The notes beneath the pieces were generated by a model. That model did not search any database and had not been told where the DNA came from. It worked only from the letters and a program-made list of their open reading frames with translations. The position numbers were made by a program, and so were the translations under genes. This document shows positions 1 to 7,637 of a stretch of 30,260 nt of DNA, in pieces; positions within the stretch are counted from its first letter, which is position 1, and the number at the start of each line of letters is the position of its first letter. The DNA comes from Sulfolobus sp. UBA167 (GTDB taxonomy: Archaea; Thermoproteota; Thermoprotei_A; Sulfolobales; Sulfolobaceae), in contig DAHF01000117.1 of NCBI GenBank assembly GCA_002495845.1, positions 1 to 30,260 on the forward strand. The letters are read 5' to 3'.

Positions 1-110
1 AGTAGACGGGAAAACACCCGGACTCATCTCGAACCCGGAAGTTAAGCCGTCTACGTTGGTAGGGCGGTGGATTCCGAGAGGACCCGCAGCCCTGCCGAAC
101 CGGGATGGCT
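1..110 (+). rRNA. rrf: 5S ribosomal RNA, 3' part (5' end outside window)
   Basis: The stretch contains the nearly universal 5S loop sequence CGAACCCGGAAGTTAAGC (positions 31-48), preceded by ACACCCGGACTCAT and followed by a GGTAGGGCGG...CCGCAGCCCTGCC arm, as in Sulfolobus 5S rRNA. About 15 bases of the 5' end lie outside the window. The 3' end is placed near 110, where the sequence changes to TTTAAAG and then a T-rich run. It stands apart from 16S/23S genes on the side visible here, which agrees with the unlinked 5S genes known in Sulfolobales. Confidence 0.93.
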
Positions 111-117
111 TTAAAGT
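109..117 (+). promoter_or_regulatory. TATA box of the HD phosphohydrolase gene
   Basis: CTTTAAAG is centred about 26 bases before the GTG/ATG pair at 139/142, the normal distance from an archaeal TATA box to the transcription start. This implies a leaderless mRNA. The element overlaps the last bases of the 5S gene. Confidence 0.5.
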
Positions 118-121
118 TGAA

Positions 122-137
122 TTGTCTGTTTTGTTTT
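122..137 (+). terminator. T-rich terminator-like run after 5S rRNA
   Basis: The run TTGTCTGTTTTGTTTT follows the 5S gene directly. Archaeal RNA polymerase stops at such oligo-T tracts. It ends just before the start codon of the next gene, so terminator and promoter are interleaved. Confidence 0.4.
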
Positions 138-141
138 AGTG

Positions 142-1311
142 ATGAAGAAAGTTTTTGACGACTTACACGGTTACGTCAGTTTAAATGATATTGAAGTAAG
201 ATTACTTGATCATCCACTTATTCAAAGGTTGAGACGGATAAAACAAACTAGTTTAGCATTCATGGTTTATCCAGGGGCAGTCAACACTAGGTTCAGTCAC
301 ACCATAGGTACACTTCATTTAACATCTAAGCTAGGAGAAATCCTGGAAGATAAAGGATTCGTCACTGAGGATGAGATAGGAAAGCTTAGGATCGCGGCTC
401 TCCTTCATGATATAGGCCAATTTCCGTTCTCTCATTCTTTAGGAGGCTTTTTCATGTCTAAGAATTTCTCTAACTCTGACTTCGGAGATATGCTGATTTC
501 CCTGACAGACATCAAAGACATCATCAACGAGGGAGGCTACTCTTACACAGAAATTAAGGATATTCTGTGGGGAGGAAGTTCCCTGAGACCTGTGATAGAT
601 AGCGACGTCGATGTGGATAGAATGGACTATCTGTTGCGCGATTCCAAGTACAGTGGAGTTCAACTTGGAAGCATAGACCTCCAGCGTCTAATGGATAACG
701 TGAATTACGAAGATGGTAGAATAAAGATTCACGAAAAGGGGCTCTACAGCGCTGAGAACTTCTTCATAGCCAGGCTTCACATGTACCAAGCGGTATACTA
801 TCATAAAACCATAGTTGGGTATGAACTGCTGTTAAGAAAGATCTACTCAGATATGATCGAGGAATGCGGAGTTCCAGGCACGCCGGGAGAATTGAGAGAA
901 ATAGTGCAAGGAAATGGGATGTTCATGTGGGACGATGAATGGATTTATTCGAGGCTTTACGATTGTTATTCGACCGCAAATAATGATACGCTCAAGGAGA
1001 AGATATGGAACTTCATCAACAGGAGAGGACCAAAGATGATATATGATGAGCCCTATCCACAGACAGGGAGCGACATTCACGATATTCTTGAAAAGCTGGA
1101 ATCGTCAAACATTCCAAAGGACTCTATATATCCTATAGAAGAAGATATCTCAATTATAGATAAAAAGAGAATTTCGTTTATGAGGGCCGGAGTTGAATTG
1201 TCAATAGATGAGACGGGATTCTTACTTAAGTCTGTACCGTCTAGATTATCGATTAATAGAGTATACGTCGACGCAATATTTGCACCTAAGGCAAGGGAGA
1301 TCATACCTTGA
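142..1311 (+). CDS. HD-superfamily phosphohydrolase (COG1078-like, SAMHD1-related)
   Basis: A soluble protein of about 390 residues with the metal-binding HD domain in its N-terminal half: RFSHT near residue 51 (first His), the ALLHDIGQFPFSHS block near 87-100 (His-Asp pair), and a DVDRMDYLLRDS block near 158-169 (distal Asp). This layout matches the archaeal/bacterial COG1078 family, related to dGTPase and SAMHD1, so hydrolysis of nucleotides or another phosphoester is likely; the substrate is not shown. GTG at 139 is directly followed by ATG at 142. The upstream TATA puts transcription start on these codons, so the mRNA is probably leaderless. Its stop overlaps the next gene's TTG start by 3 bases, suggesting co-transcription with the HAD phosphatase and gltX. 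Confidence 0.88.
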   Translation: MKKVFDDLHGYVSLNDIEVRLLDHPLIQRLRRIKQTSLAFMVYPGAVNTRFSHTIGTLHLTSKLGEILEDKGFVTEDEIGKLRIAALLHDIGQFPFSHSLGGFFMSKNFSNSDFGDMLISLTDIKDIINEGGYSYTEIKDILWGGSSLRPVIDSDVDVDRMDYLLRDSKYSGVQLGSIDLQRLMDNVNYEDGRIKIHEKGLYSAENFFIARLHMYQAVYYHKTIVGYELLLRKIYSDMIEECGVPGTPGELREIVQGNGMFMWDDEWIYSRLYDCYSTANNDTLKEKIWNFINRRGPKMIYDEPYPQTGSDIHDILEKLESSNIPKDSIYPIEEDISIIDKKRISFMRAGVELSIDETGFLLKSVPSRLSINRVYVDAIFAPKAREIIP

Positions 1312-1988
1312 CTAAAGCAATACTTCTAGATTTAGATGGTACTTTAACGGTAGACAGGAACAGTTATTTATTGGATCTTGACGCTCTCAAGGTCTTGAGG
1401 GATCTACAAAGCCTCGGCGTCAAGGCTTTCATCGTCACTGGGAATTCATACCCAGTTTCTAGGGGGCTTGCAACCTATCTGGGCATGGACGGTGTAGTAG
1501 CAGAAAATGGCTGCGTTGTTTACGCAGGGGAAGAACATTTCCTATGTAAAGAAGTAAAACATGTCGACGTCAAGGAGTTTGAGTCCAGATTTGAACTCAA
1601 GGGAAGTTGGCAAAACGCTTTCAGGAAATATGACTTCGGTTTTTATCCTCCTAAAATTACTCCCGCCATGCAGGAGTGGGCTTTGGAGAAGGGTCTCTCA
1701 TTGAAAACTAGCGGGTACGCGCTTCATTTGAGCTATAACAGTGAAGGAAAGCTAGTGGGAGTAAGGAAGCTGTTAGATCTGTTGAAAATGGAAGAAAAAG
1801 ACATAGTCGCTATAGGCGACTCATTAACTGATATAGACATGATGAAATTAGCTGGCGTAAAGGTAGCAGTAGCAAACGGCGATGATGAGCTAAAGGCATT
1901 CGCAGACTTAGTAACTAAAGGAGACAGCGGTGAAGGTGTAAAAGAATATATTATGAGCTTAGTCAATGCTTTGCATGGAAGAAATTAG
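1308..1988 (+). CDS. HAD-family phosphatase, archaeal phosphoglycolate phosphatase type
   Basis: 226 residues with the HAD motifs in order: LLDLDGTLT (nucleophile Asp8 and acid/base Asp10), FIVTGNS (Thr44, motif II), a Lys in GKLVGVRK near 148-154, and AIGDSLTDIDMM (Asp171, Asp175, motif IV). The C2-type cap between motifs II and III and the length match archaeal phosphoglycolate phosphatases of the Cof/sucrose-phosphatase branch, which dephosphorylate 2-phosphoglycolate. Related HAD enzymes are often promiscuous, so the true substrate is an inference. The start is TTG at 1308, overlapping the previous stop (TTGA). The end overlaps gltX, so the three genes look like one operon. Confidence 0.82.
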   Translation: MTKAILLDLDGTLTVDRNSYLLDLDALKVLRDLQSLGVKAFIVTGNSYPVSRGLATYLGMDGVVAENGCVVYAGEEHFLCKEVKHVDVKEFESRFELKGSWQNAFRKYDFGFYPPKITPAMQEWALEKGLSLKTSGYALHLSYNSEGKLVGVRKLLDLLKMEEKDIVAIGDSLTDIDMMKLAGVKVAVANGDDELKAFADLVTKGDSGEGVKEYIMSLVNALHGRN

Positions 1989-3690
1989 AGAGCTTGCCCG
2001 TAAATATGCCCTTCAGAACGCTTATGCTCATGGGGGAAAGGCTCAATCCGGGTCAGTGGTAAGCAAAATTTTTGCAGAAAGGCCGGACCTCAAATCCAAG
2101 GCTAGGGAGATCGTCTCTATAGTAAATGAAGTGACCAATGAAGTAAATTCCATGAGCCTAGAAGATCAAAAACATGAATTGGAGGAGAAGTACCCCCAGC
2201 TTTTAGAGAAGAGAAAGGAAGAGAAAGAGGTAAAGACTCTTCCAGAACTTGCCAACGTAAAGGGAAAAGTAGTCACTAGGTTTGCCCCAAATCCTGACGG
2301 TCCGCTTCACTTGGGCAACTCCCGTGCAGCTATAATCTCTTATGAGTATGCTAGGATTTACAAGGGTGATTTCATCTTACGGTTTGATGATACCGACCCT
2401 AAGGTGAAGAAGCCGATTAAGGAAGCGTACGGCTGGATAAGAGAAGACTTGAACTGGCTTGGGATTACATGGAAGGAGGAGTTTGCAGCATCGTCAAGGT
2501 TCGAGAGGTATTACGAGGTAGCAAAGGACTTGATAGAGAAAGGTCATGCTTACGTGGACACTTGCGACAAAGAGACGTTCTTGAATTTTTCTATGAAGAG
2601 GATTTCTGAGCCCGAATGCCTTCACAGGAGCGTCTCGATAGAGAAAAACTTAGAACTATGGAACGAGATGCTCGAAGGCAAGTACAAAGAAGGAGAGGCT
2701 GTACTCAGGTTAAAGACAGATCTGGATGATCCAGATCCTTCTCAGAGGGACTGGGTGATGTTTAGGATCATAGACACGGAGAAAAACCCGCACCCGCTTA
2801 CTGGGAGCAAGTATACGGTCTTTCCAACTTATAACTTTGCAACTTCTGTTGATGACCATGATAAGGAGGTAACTCACGTCTTCAGGGCTAAAGAGCACAT
2901 GGCGAACTCACTGAAACAGAAGTGGATCTTCGATTATTTAAATTGGGAATTCCCAACCGTCATGGAGTTTGGAAGGCTTAGGCTCGAAGGTTTTATGATG
3001 AGCAAGTCCAAAATAAAAGAGATCCTTGAGAGGGGAGTTACGAGGGACGACCCTAGGCTGTCGACCTTGGCTGGGCTCAGGAGGAGAGGAATACTTCCTG
3101 ACACTATTAAAGAGATAATAATCGAAGTGGGTCTGAAGACTTCCGATGCTACAATAAGCTTTGATAACATAGCAGCAATAAATAGAAAGAAATTAGACAA
3201 GACTGCAAAGAGGTACATGTACGTACCTAAAGGTAAGGCAAGATTCATGAGGATATCTGGAATGCCAGATTGCATAACGGCTAAAATTCCCTTTAATTTC
3301 TCCAATCCTAATGAATTTAGAGAGGTAGAGGTTTGTGAACGTGACGAAATTATACTGGATTCGGATGATGCTAGAGACGGAAGGCATCTAAGACTAATGG
3401 ACTTGTGCAACGTAAAAGTAGAAGGAGACAAACTGTTATATGAAAGCAGGACTTTAGAGGAAGGTAAGGCAAAAGATGCGTCCATAGTGCAGTGGGTTAA
3501 GTCGTCCGAGAGATTCCCTGTAGTTTTAAAGAAGTATAACGGAAATGACGAGATAGAAGAGCAAGGCTTTGCAGAGTCCTCGATATCGTCTCTTAACGTG
3601 AATGACATTGTTCAGTTCTTCAGGTATGGTTTCGTCAGGGTAGACGAAAAAAGGCCCGATGTTGTTGTTGCCATCTTCTCCCATGATTGA
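1975..3690 (+). CDS. gltX: Glutamyl-tRNA synthetase, archaeal type
   Basis: Class I aminoacyl-tRNA synthetase charging tRNA-Glu (in archaea also tRNA-Gln, which is then amidated by GatDE). An archaeal N-terminal extension of about 95 residues precedes the Rossmann fold. The HIGH motif is HLGN in RFAPNPDGPLHLGNSRAA, about residues 105-122 from the earlier ATG. The KMSKS loop is MMSKSK, about 344-349. The C-terminal third is the beta-barrel anticodon-binding domain of the archaeal/eukaryotic GluRS-GlnRS type rather than the bacterial helical type. ATG occurs at 1966 and 1975; the second gives MEEIRELARKYALQNA, which fits relatives' N-termini better. It overlaps the upstream phosphatase by 14 bases and ends just before the rpl7ae promoter. 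Confidence 0.95.
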   Translation: MEEIRELARKYALQNAYAHGGKAQSGSVVSKIFAERPDLKSKAREIVSIVNEVTNEVNSMSLEDQKHELEEKYPQLLEKRKEEKEVKTLPELANVKGKVVTRFAPNPDGPLHLGNSRAAIISYEYARIYKGDFILRFDDTDPKVKKPIKEAYGWIREDLNWLGITWKEEFAASSRFERYYEVAKDLIEKGHAYVDTCDKETFLNFSMKRISEPECLHRSVSIEKNLELWNEMLEGKYKEGEAVLRLKTDLDDPDPSQRDWVMFRIIDTEKNPHPLTGSKYTVFPTYNFATSVDDHDKEVTHVFRAKEHMANSLKQKWIFDYLNWEFPTVMEFGRLRLEGFMMSKSKIKEILERGVTRDDPRLSTLAGLRRRGILPDTIKEIIIEVGLKTSDATISFDNIAAINRKKLDKTAKRYMYVPKGKARFMRISGMPDCITAKIPFNFSNPNEFREVEVCERDEIILDSDDARDGRHLRLMDLCNVKVEGDKLLYESRTLEEGKAKDASIVQWVKSSERFPVVLKKYNGNDEIEEQGFAESSISSLNVNDIVQFFRYGFVRVDEKRPDVVVAIFSHD

Positions 3691-3744
3691 AAAACTTATA
3701 TAGCAAAGAAGACACGTATGAAATGCGCGACCTAAAAGGTGAGG
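3689..3744 (+). promoter_or_regulatory. Promoter and ribosome binding site of rpl7ae
   Basis: An A-rich BRE (GAAAAA, 3689-3694) and the TATA box CTTATATAG (3695-3703) predict a transcription start near 3722-3728. The resulting leader carries AGGTGAGG (3737-3744), a strong match to the archaeal anti-Shine-Dalgarno. Its spacing favours ATG 3754 over the GTG/ATG codons overlapping or touching it at 3739 and 3745. Confidence 0.7.
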
Positions 3745-3753
3745 ATGAGCGCT

Positions 3754-4131
3754 ATGTCTAAGCCATCGTATGTAAAATTTGAAGTACCCCAGGAGCTTGG
3801 GGATAAAGCTCTAGAAGCAATAAGAAAAGCAAAAGAATCAGGTAAAATAAAGAAAGGCACGAATGAGGCTACTAAAGCTATAGAGAGAAGTCTAGCTAAA
3901 TTGGTAGTAATTGCTGAAGATGTGCAACCAGAAGAGATAGTAGCACACCTTCCTCTGCTCTGTGAGGAAAAGAAGATACCATACGTTTACGTTAGCAACA
4001 AGAAATCTCTAGGAGAAGCTGCAGGTCTCCAAGTAGGCTCTTCAGCTGTAGCCATAGTAGATCCAGGAGAAGGGAAAGACGTACTCGATGAAGTAATAAA
4101 GAGAGTAAATGAGATAAGAGGAAAGAGCTAA
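3754..4131 (+). CDS. rpl7ae: Ribosomal protein L7Ae (eL8), kink-turn binding
   Basis: About 127 residues, nearly all matching archaeal L7Ae. Clear blocks are KFEVPQELGDKALEAIRKA, GTNEATKAIERSLAKLVVIA (the RNA-contacting GTNE motif), AEDVQPEEIVAHLPLLCEEK and IPYVYVSNKKSLGEAAG. In archaea L7Ae binds kink-turns in 23S rRNA, in box C/D and H/ACA guide RNPs and in RNase P, so it serves both ribosome structure and RNA modification. The start MSKPSYVKFEVP is chosen from the ribosome site spacing and family N-termini. It has its own promoter and is followed by T-rich DNA, so it is probably monocistronic. Confidence 0.97.
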   Translation: MSKPSYVKFEVPQELGDKALEAIRKAKESGKIKKGTNEATKAIERSLAKLVVIAEDVQPEEIVAHLPLLCEEKKIPYVYVSNKKSLGEAAGLQVGSSAVAIVDPGEGKDVLDEVIKRVNEIRGKS

Positions 4132-4157
4132 ATAGGATCAATAAAGTTATCATCTAT

Positions 4158-4195
4158 TAGTTTTTTAAATTTGTTCTATTTTTGTATTGTGTTGT
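4158..4195 (+). terminator. T-rich terminator region after rpl7ae
   Basis: Several T runs (TTTTTTAAATTTG, CTATTTTTG, GTTGTTTTCT) begin about 30 bases after the rpl7ae stop. No stem is needed for archaeal intrinsic termination. The exact end point is not predictable. Confidence 0.5.
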
Positions 4196-4285
4196 TTTCT
4201 ATGTGTGTATTTTGTTCTTTTGACTTTTGACGTTTAGGAGCCTTTATAGTTTTCCCTTTGTCTGGTAGATAAAGAGAAAAAATAA

Positions 4286-4597
4286 GGTTTTCCCATTATA
4301 TTACAAGATGCTAAAAAAATTCTCGTCGAACTTGATGAAGATCTCTGTATGATTAGATATTTTTATCTTTCCGATTTGTTTCGAGTGAAGTTAACTACAT
4401 TCATCCTAAGCTCTAAGCCTCAGGAGTAATAGAGTAACCACTACATCGTTGCGCTCTTCGGACCTTATGAAGGAAAGAGATGTGAGTCTATATATGGTCA
4501 TCTGGTAACCCTGCTGTTGATAAAGGACTTAGCTCTTGATAGATAGAGTGAATATAAGAGTTTCCTTTTAGGAAGAGGAGCCTGCTATGCAAAATGA
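4286..4597 (+). pseudogene. Possible decayed reading frame in the rpl7ae-trnW gap
   Basis: One forward frame stays readable for 104 codons with three internal stops: an adjacent TAA-TAG pair at 4427-4432 and TAG at 4544. The open pieces are 47, 37 and 16 codons and include stretches of protein-like composition such as KKILVELDEDLCMIRYFYLS and HYIVALFGPYEGKRC. There is no good start codon or ribosome site. I do not recognise the family; a worn transposase or plasmid gene is only a guess. The piece lengths are somewhat long for AT-rich DNA but could arise by chance. Nothing else could be supported in the 520-base gap apart from the terminator run. Confidence 0.25.
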
Positions 4598-4654
4598 AAT
4601 AATAAGCAGTTCAAACTATCTAAAAGTATAATTTCTAAATTTTCTTAATTTAAT

Positions 4655-4783
4655 GGGCCCAGAGGGATTTGAACCCCCGACCACTGGGTCTCTCCATTCC
4701 AGATATAATTCATTCCCCTTTAGGGGTCTTCAGACCCAATGCTATCTGGAGCCCAGCACTCAACCTGGCTGAGCTATGGGCCC
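4655..4783 (-). tRNA. trnW: tRNA-Trp (CCA anticodon) with an intron
   Basis: On the minus strand the acceptor arms GGGCCCA/TGGGCCC, D-stem GCTC/GAGT, anticodon stem CTGGG/CCCAG and T-arm GGGGG-TTCAAAT-CCCTC all form. The 7-base anticodon loop is restored as CTCCAGA (anticodon CCA, Trp) when 56 bases are removed after the base following the anticodon. The mature RNA is 73 bases, and no CCA tail is encoded. Upstream on the minus strand a T/A-rich TATA-like stretch lies around 4815-4830. Confidence 0.92.
4690..4745 (-). other. tRNA-Trp intron at the canonical 37/38 position
   Basis: Both exon-intron borders lie in AGA bulges flanking a 4-bp helix CTCC/GGAG next to the anticodon stem. This is the outer part of the bulge-helix-bulge motif cut by archaeal splicing endonuclease. 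The intron holds a GGGTC-TGAA-GACCC hairpin and a CCCC/GGGG hairpin. An alternative pairing CCAGATA/TATCTGG competes with the splice motif. Confidence 0.8.
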
Positions 4784-4957
4784 ATTACCGATCACGGACT
4801 AGATTTAATTGTTCCTTTATCTTTTAAAAATTTTTTGACGTGGAATAGGCGTTTTATATGCTCGTATTAGATTACACAAACAGTACATGAGAGTACTTAA
4901 ATGTCATTTCATAGGTAGATCCGCAATTTATTAGATCATCGAGAAAACACAGATATT

Positions 4958-4967
4958 CTTTAATTTT
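4958..4967 (+). promoter_or_regulatory. TATA box of lysS
   Basis: CTTTAATTTT is centred about 28 bases before the lysS ATG, predicting a leaderless or near-leaderless mRNA. No GGTGA-type ribosome site lies before the ATG. Confidence 0.45.
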
Positions 4968-4990
4968 ACATCCTGGCATATGACTAAGTC

Positions 4991-6472
4991 ATGAAATGGG
5001 ACGAAAGAAGGGTCGAAATAATTAACGAGTTAAAGGAGAAGGGCATCCAACCTTACCCTCACAAGTTTGAATTTACTAATAGTATCCAGGAGCTTAGGTC
5101 GATAGCAAAAGAGAAAGGTAATCCTTCGACTCACGATCCGTTTCTTTACGATATTTCTACCGTAGGAAGGGTAGCTAACATAAGGAGACATGGAAAGGCC
5201 GGTTTTGTAGACATATTTGATGAAGGGGAGAAACTACAACTCTATCTGCGTGTTAATGAGCTAGGTGACCGCTATGAATGGTTCATGAAATACATAGGAA
5301 GGGGAGACATAATCGGCGTGAAAGGAGATTTGTTCTACACTATGAAAGGAGAGTTATCTCTATTAGTGAAGAACTTCTCACTTTTAAGCAAAGCATTGAT
5401 AGAACCCCCAGACTGGACCACTTTAACTCCTGAGTTTAGATATGCCCATAGATACGTCGATTTCCTCTACAACGATAAAGCAAGAAGCGCTATGATGATT
5501 AGGTTTACACTAGAGCGGGAAATAAGAGATTTTCTATACTCTAGAGGCTTCATTGAGGTCGAGACACCCGTGGTACAGCCAGTCTACGGCGGGGCATTGG
5601 CAAAGCCTTTCAAGACTCATGTGAATTACCTCGATGAGGACTGGTACCTTAGGATAGCCCTCGAGCTTTACCTTAAGAGGTTTATTGTTGGCGGTTTCAA
5701 TAAAGTTTTCGAAATAGGGAAGGTATTCAGAAACGAGGACATAGACGTCACACATAACCCCGAGTTCAGCCTACTGGAACTATACTGGGCATATGCTGAC
5801 TACAATGACATTATGGAGCTTACTGAGTCCCTCATCAGGGACACATTCAGGAAAATATTATCTACGGACACAATAAAATATAATGGAAAAGAAATCCATT
5901 TGGGAAATAAATTTAAGATAATTTCCATGAACGATTCCCTCAGTGAGGCTTTAGGGAGGGATCTGAACTCGATGTCTGATGACGAACTAAAGGAATTGCT
6001 CAAGCAGAACCAGCTTAAGCCTAGAGGGTGTCAGTACGTCAGAGGTCTGATGATAGAGAAGCTCTTCGATAAGCTAGTATCGACGAATTTGCAGGAACCC
6101 ACTTTTATAATTGACCATCCAATAGAAACAACACCTTTATGTAAGCCACATAGGTCAAAGCCGGGAATGGTAGAAAGGTTTGAGCTTTACATCGCCGGTA
6201 TGGAAATAGCTAACGCTTACACGGAACTTAACGATCCTATGCTCCAAGACAAGCTCTTCAAGGAAGAGCAGGAGATGTTCAAGAGAGGAGACCAGGAAGC
6301 ACACCCATATGACAAGGACTTCATAAGGGCATTGAGCTATGGAATGCCTCCGACTGGAGGCCTGGGTATAGGAATAGATAGGCTTGCAATGCTAGCTACA
6401 GACAACATAAGCATAAAAGAAGTTATACCTTTCCCCATGATTAGCTCAAAGCTCATCCAAGGAGATGATTAG
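4991..6472 (+). CDS. lysS: Lysyl-tRNA synthetase, class II
   Basis: 493 residues, the usual length of class II LysRS. An N-terminal OB-fold anticodon-binding domain (about 55-135; VGRVANIRRHGKAGFVDI) is followed by the class II core: motif 1 near 175-195 (SRGFIEVETPVV), motif 2 near 240-268 (FEIGKVFRNEDIDVTHNPEF) and motif 3 near 456-467 (GGLGIGIDRLAM). It activates lysine and charges tRNA-Lys. Many euryarchaea use the unrelated class I enzyme instead; the class II form fits Sulfolobales. The ATG at 4991 is supported by the upstream TATA. Its 3' end overlaps the convergent protease gene by 20 bases. Confidence 0.95.
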   Translation: MKWDERRVEIINELKEKGIQPYPHKFEFTNSIQELRSIAKEKGNPSTHDPFLYDISTVGRVANIRRHGKAGFVDIFDEGEKLQLYLRVNELGDRYEWFMKYIGRGDIIGVKGDLFYTMKGELSLLVKNFSLLSKALIEPPDWTTLTPEFRYAHRYVDFLYNDKARSAMMIRFTLEREIRDFLYSRGFIEVETPVVQPVYGGALAKPFKTHVNYLDEDWYLRIALELYLKRFIVGGFNKVFEIGKVFRNEDIDVTHNPEFSLLELYWAYADYNDIMELTESLIRDTFRKILSTDTIKYNGKEIHLGNKFKIISMNDSLSEALGRDLNSMSDDELKELLKQNQLKPRGCQYVRGLMIEKLFDKLVSTNLQEPTFIIDHPIETTPLCKPHRSKPGMVERFELYIAGMEIANAYTELNDPMLQDKLFKEEQEMFKRGDQEAHPYDKDFIRALSYGMPPTGGLGIGIDRLAMLATDNISIKEVIPFPMISSKLIQGDD

Positions 6473-7544
6473 AAAGCAGTATGGAATAGACGAAAACTAG
6501 GATTAGCAGAGCTTGGAAGTATAGGGAAATTTTTTCTCCGTTGGATCCTAGTGCTCTCTTCAATAGCTCAGTGAATATCTTTCCCCCGTCGGTTATGACT
6601 AGCGGTGCACCATTAAACAGAGCAAGGCTGAAGTTGATCGTGAACATCCAGAAGATGAACGTGTAGATGTCAACCCAGATCGACGGAATGTCGTATGTGA
6701 CATATACTCCTAAGAAATGTTTTGGGGTATATATCGAAAGCGTTTTCTCCGAGCCATTATTTAAAAGTATAGTATAGCTGTTATTGATATTTTTGTCTAG
6801 ATAGTTACCTAATTGATAAGGGCTGTTTACTGCTCTTCCGTCTATTGCCTTTATCACGTCTCCTGAAGAGATAGAGGCGTTATAAGCCGCCGAGTCTTTC
6901 ATCACACCTTCTATTAATACACCTTGAGACACTAGGGAGGGAAGATAAAGCGTCAATGGAAAGAATATGGCTGCCAATATCAGGTTCATCGCTATACCTG
7001 CAGCTATGACCTTGACCTTTTTTGATAAAGAGCTAGAATTGAAACTTTCCTCGTCTGGTTCCACAAAAGCACCAGGAAATATGCCTAAAAGGAGGATGCC
7101 TCCATTCCTCACCTTTATGCCATTAGATGTAGCAGATAATGCGTGCATAATCTCGTGTAAAGCAACCGATATTCCCAGTGCAAGAAGTAAGAATGGAGTC
7201 TGTGAAAGCGATATCGTGATACCGGGTATTATGGGTGTCAGTGAGACAGCTGGTTGAGAGGATGAATGAGGTATAATAAATTCTGAGATAATGTAGAAGA
7301 TTAGTACTATGCCTCCTAACATGGAAACTAGAGATAATATTATAGCTGCTTTCTCATAATATCTATAGCCTTTACTCAAGGATATTGAAGGGAACCAAAT
7401 GTCTCTGACCTTTGATTTATACATCAAAAGGAAAGGTATTGGGATATTTAGGCCGAACTTCTCGAGTCTTTTTCTAACTAAATAGAGAAGCGCCCAAGCT
7501 ATGAAGAACAGTAAGACTATCGCTATTATTTCTACGTCTATCAT
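6453..7544 (-). CDS. Membrane metalloprotease, M50/site-2-protease type with PDZ domain
   Basis: 363 residues with several hydrophobic spans (about 3-22, 66-92, 118-140, 180-205, 285-305, 340-360). The zinc motif HEIMH (130-134) sits in a membrane helix. A PDZ-like domain follows (about 205-265, with a SSGDVIKAIDGRAV block). The second catalytic region is NGAPLVITDGG near 310-322, where the Asp completes the site. This is the architecture of intramembrane-cleaving S2P/RseP proteases, which release membrane-bound regulators or clear signal peptides; the substrate here is unknown. A minus-strand TATA (7567-7575) lies about 27 bases before ATG 7544, suggesting a leaderless mRNA. The tail overlaps lysS in convergent orientation. 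Confidence 0.9.
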   Translation of the reverse strand: MIDVEIIAIVLLFFIAWALLYLVRKRLEKFGLNIPIPFLLMYKSKVRDIWFPSISLSKGYRYYEKAAIILSLVSMLGGIVLIFYIISEFIIPHSSSQPAVSLTPIIPGITISLSQTPFLLLALGISVALHEIMHALSATSNGIKVRNGGILLLGIFPGAFVEPDEESFNSSSLSKKVKVIAAGIAMNLILAAIFFPLTLYLPSLVSQGVLIEGVMKDSAAYNASISSGDVIKAIDGRAVNSPYQLGNYLDKNINNSYTILLNNGSEKTLSIYTPKHFLGVYVTYDIPSIWVDIYTFIFWMFTINFSLALFNGAPLVITDGGKIFTELLKRALGSNGEKISLYFQALLILVFVYSILLSNHLLG

Positions 7545-7566
7545 AACATTCTCTTTACCTGCTAAA

Positions 7567-7575
7567 GTTTTAAAT
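7567..7575 (-). promoter_or_regulatory. TATA box of the M50 protease gene
   Basis: On the minus strand ATTTAAAAC is centred about 27 bases before the ATG at 7544. It lies only about 65 bases from the divergent start at 7638, so the two promoters share one short intergenic region. Confidence 0.5.
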
Positions 7576-7604
7576 CTCTCCGAAAGGGACTCATCTGGTA
7601 AAAT

Positions 7605-7614
7605 ATTTTTAAAT
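7605..7614 (+). promoter_or_regulatory. TATA box of the DUF1122-like/radical SAM pair
   Basis: ATTTTTAAAT is centred about 28 bases before ATG 7638. No ribosome binding site precedes the ATG, fitting a leaderless transcript. Confidence 0.5.
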
Positions 7615-7637
7615 GAACTCTCTTTATATTCCTTACA

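Noticed and set aside
2934..3608. 224-codon minus-strand open frame
   Set aside because: It is antisense to the conserved GluRS core, with Ser/Leu-rich shadow composition and no recognisable motif.
4132..4654. RNase P RNA or another large structured RNA
   Set aside because: The conserved RNase P core sequences were looked for by eye and not found, and the region is AT-rich without long stems.
4690..4745. Box C/D guide RNA inside the tRNA-Trp intron
   Set aside because: A CTGA and an ATGA-like string exist, but C box match, spacing and guide complementarity are poor.
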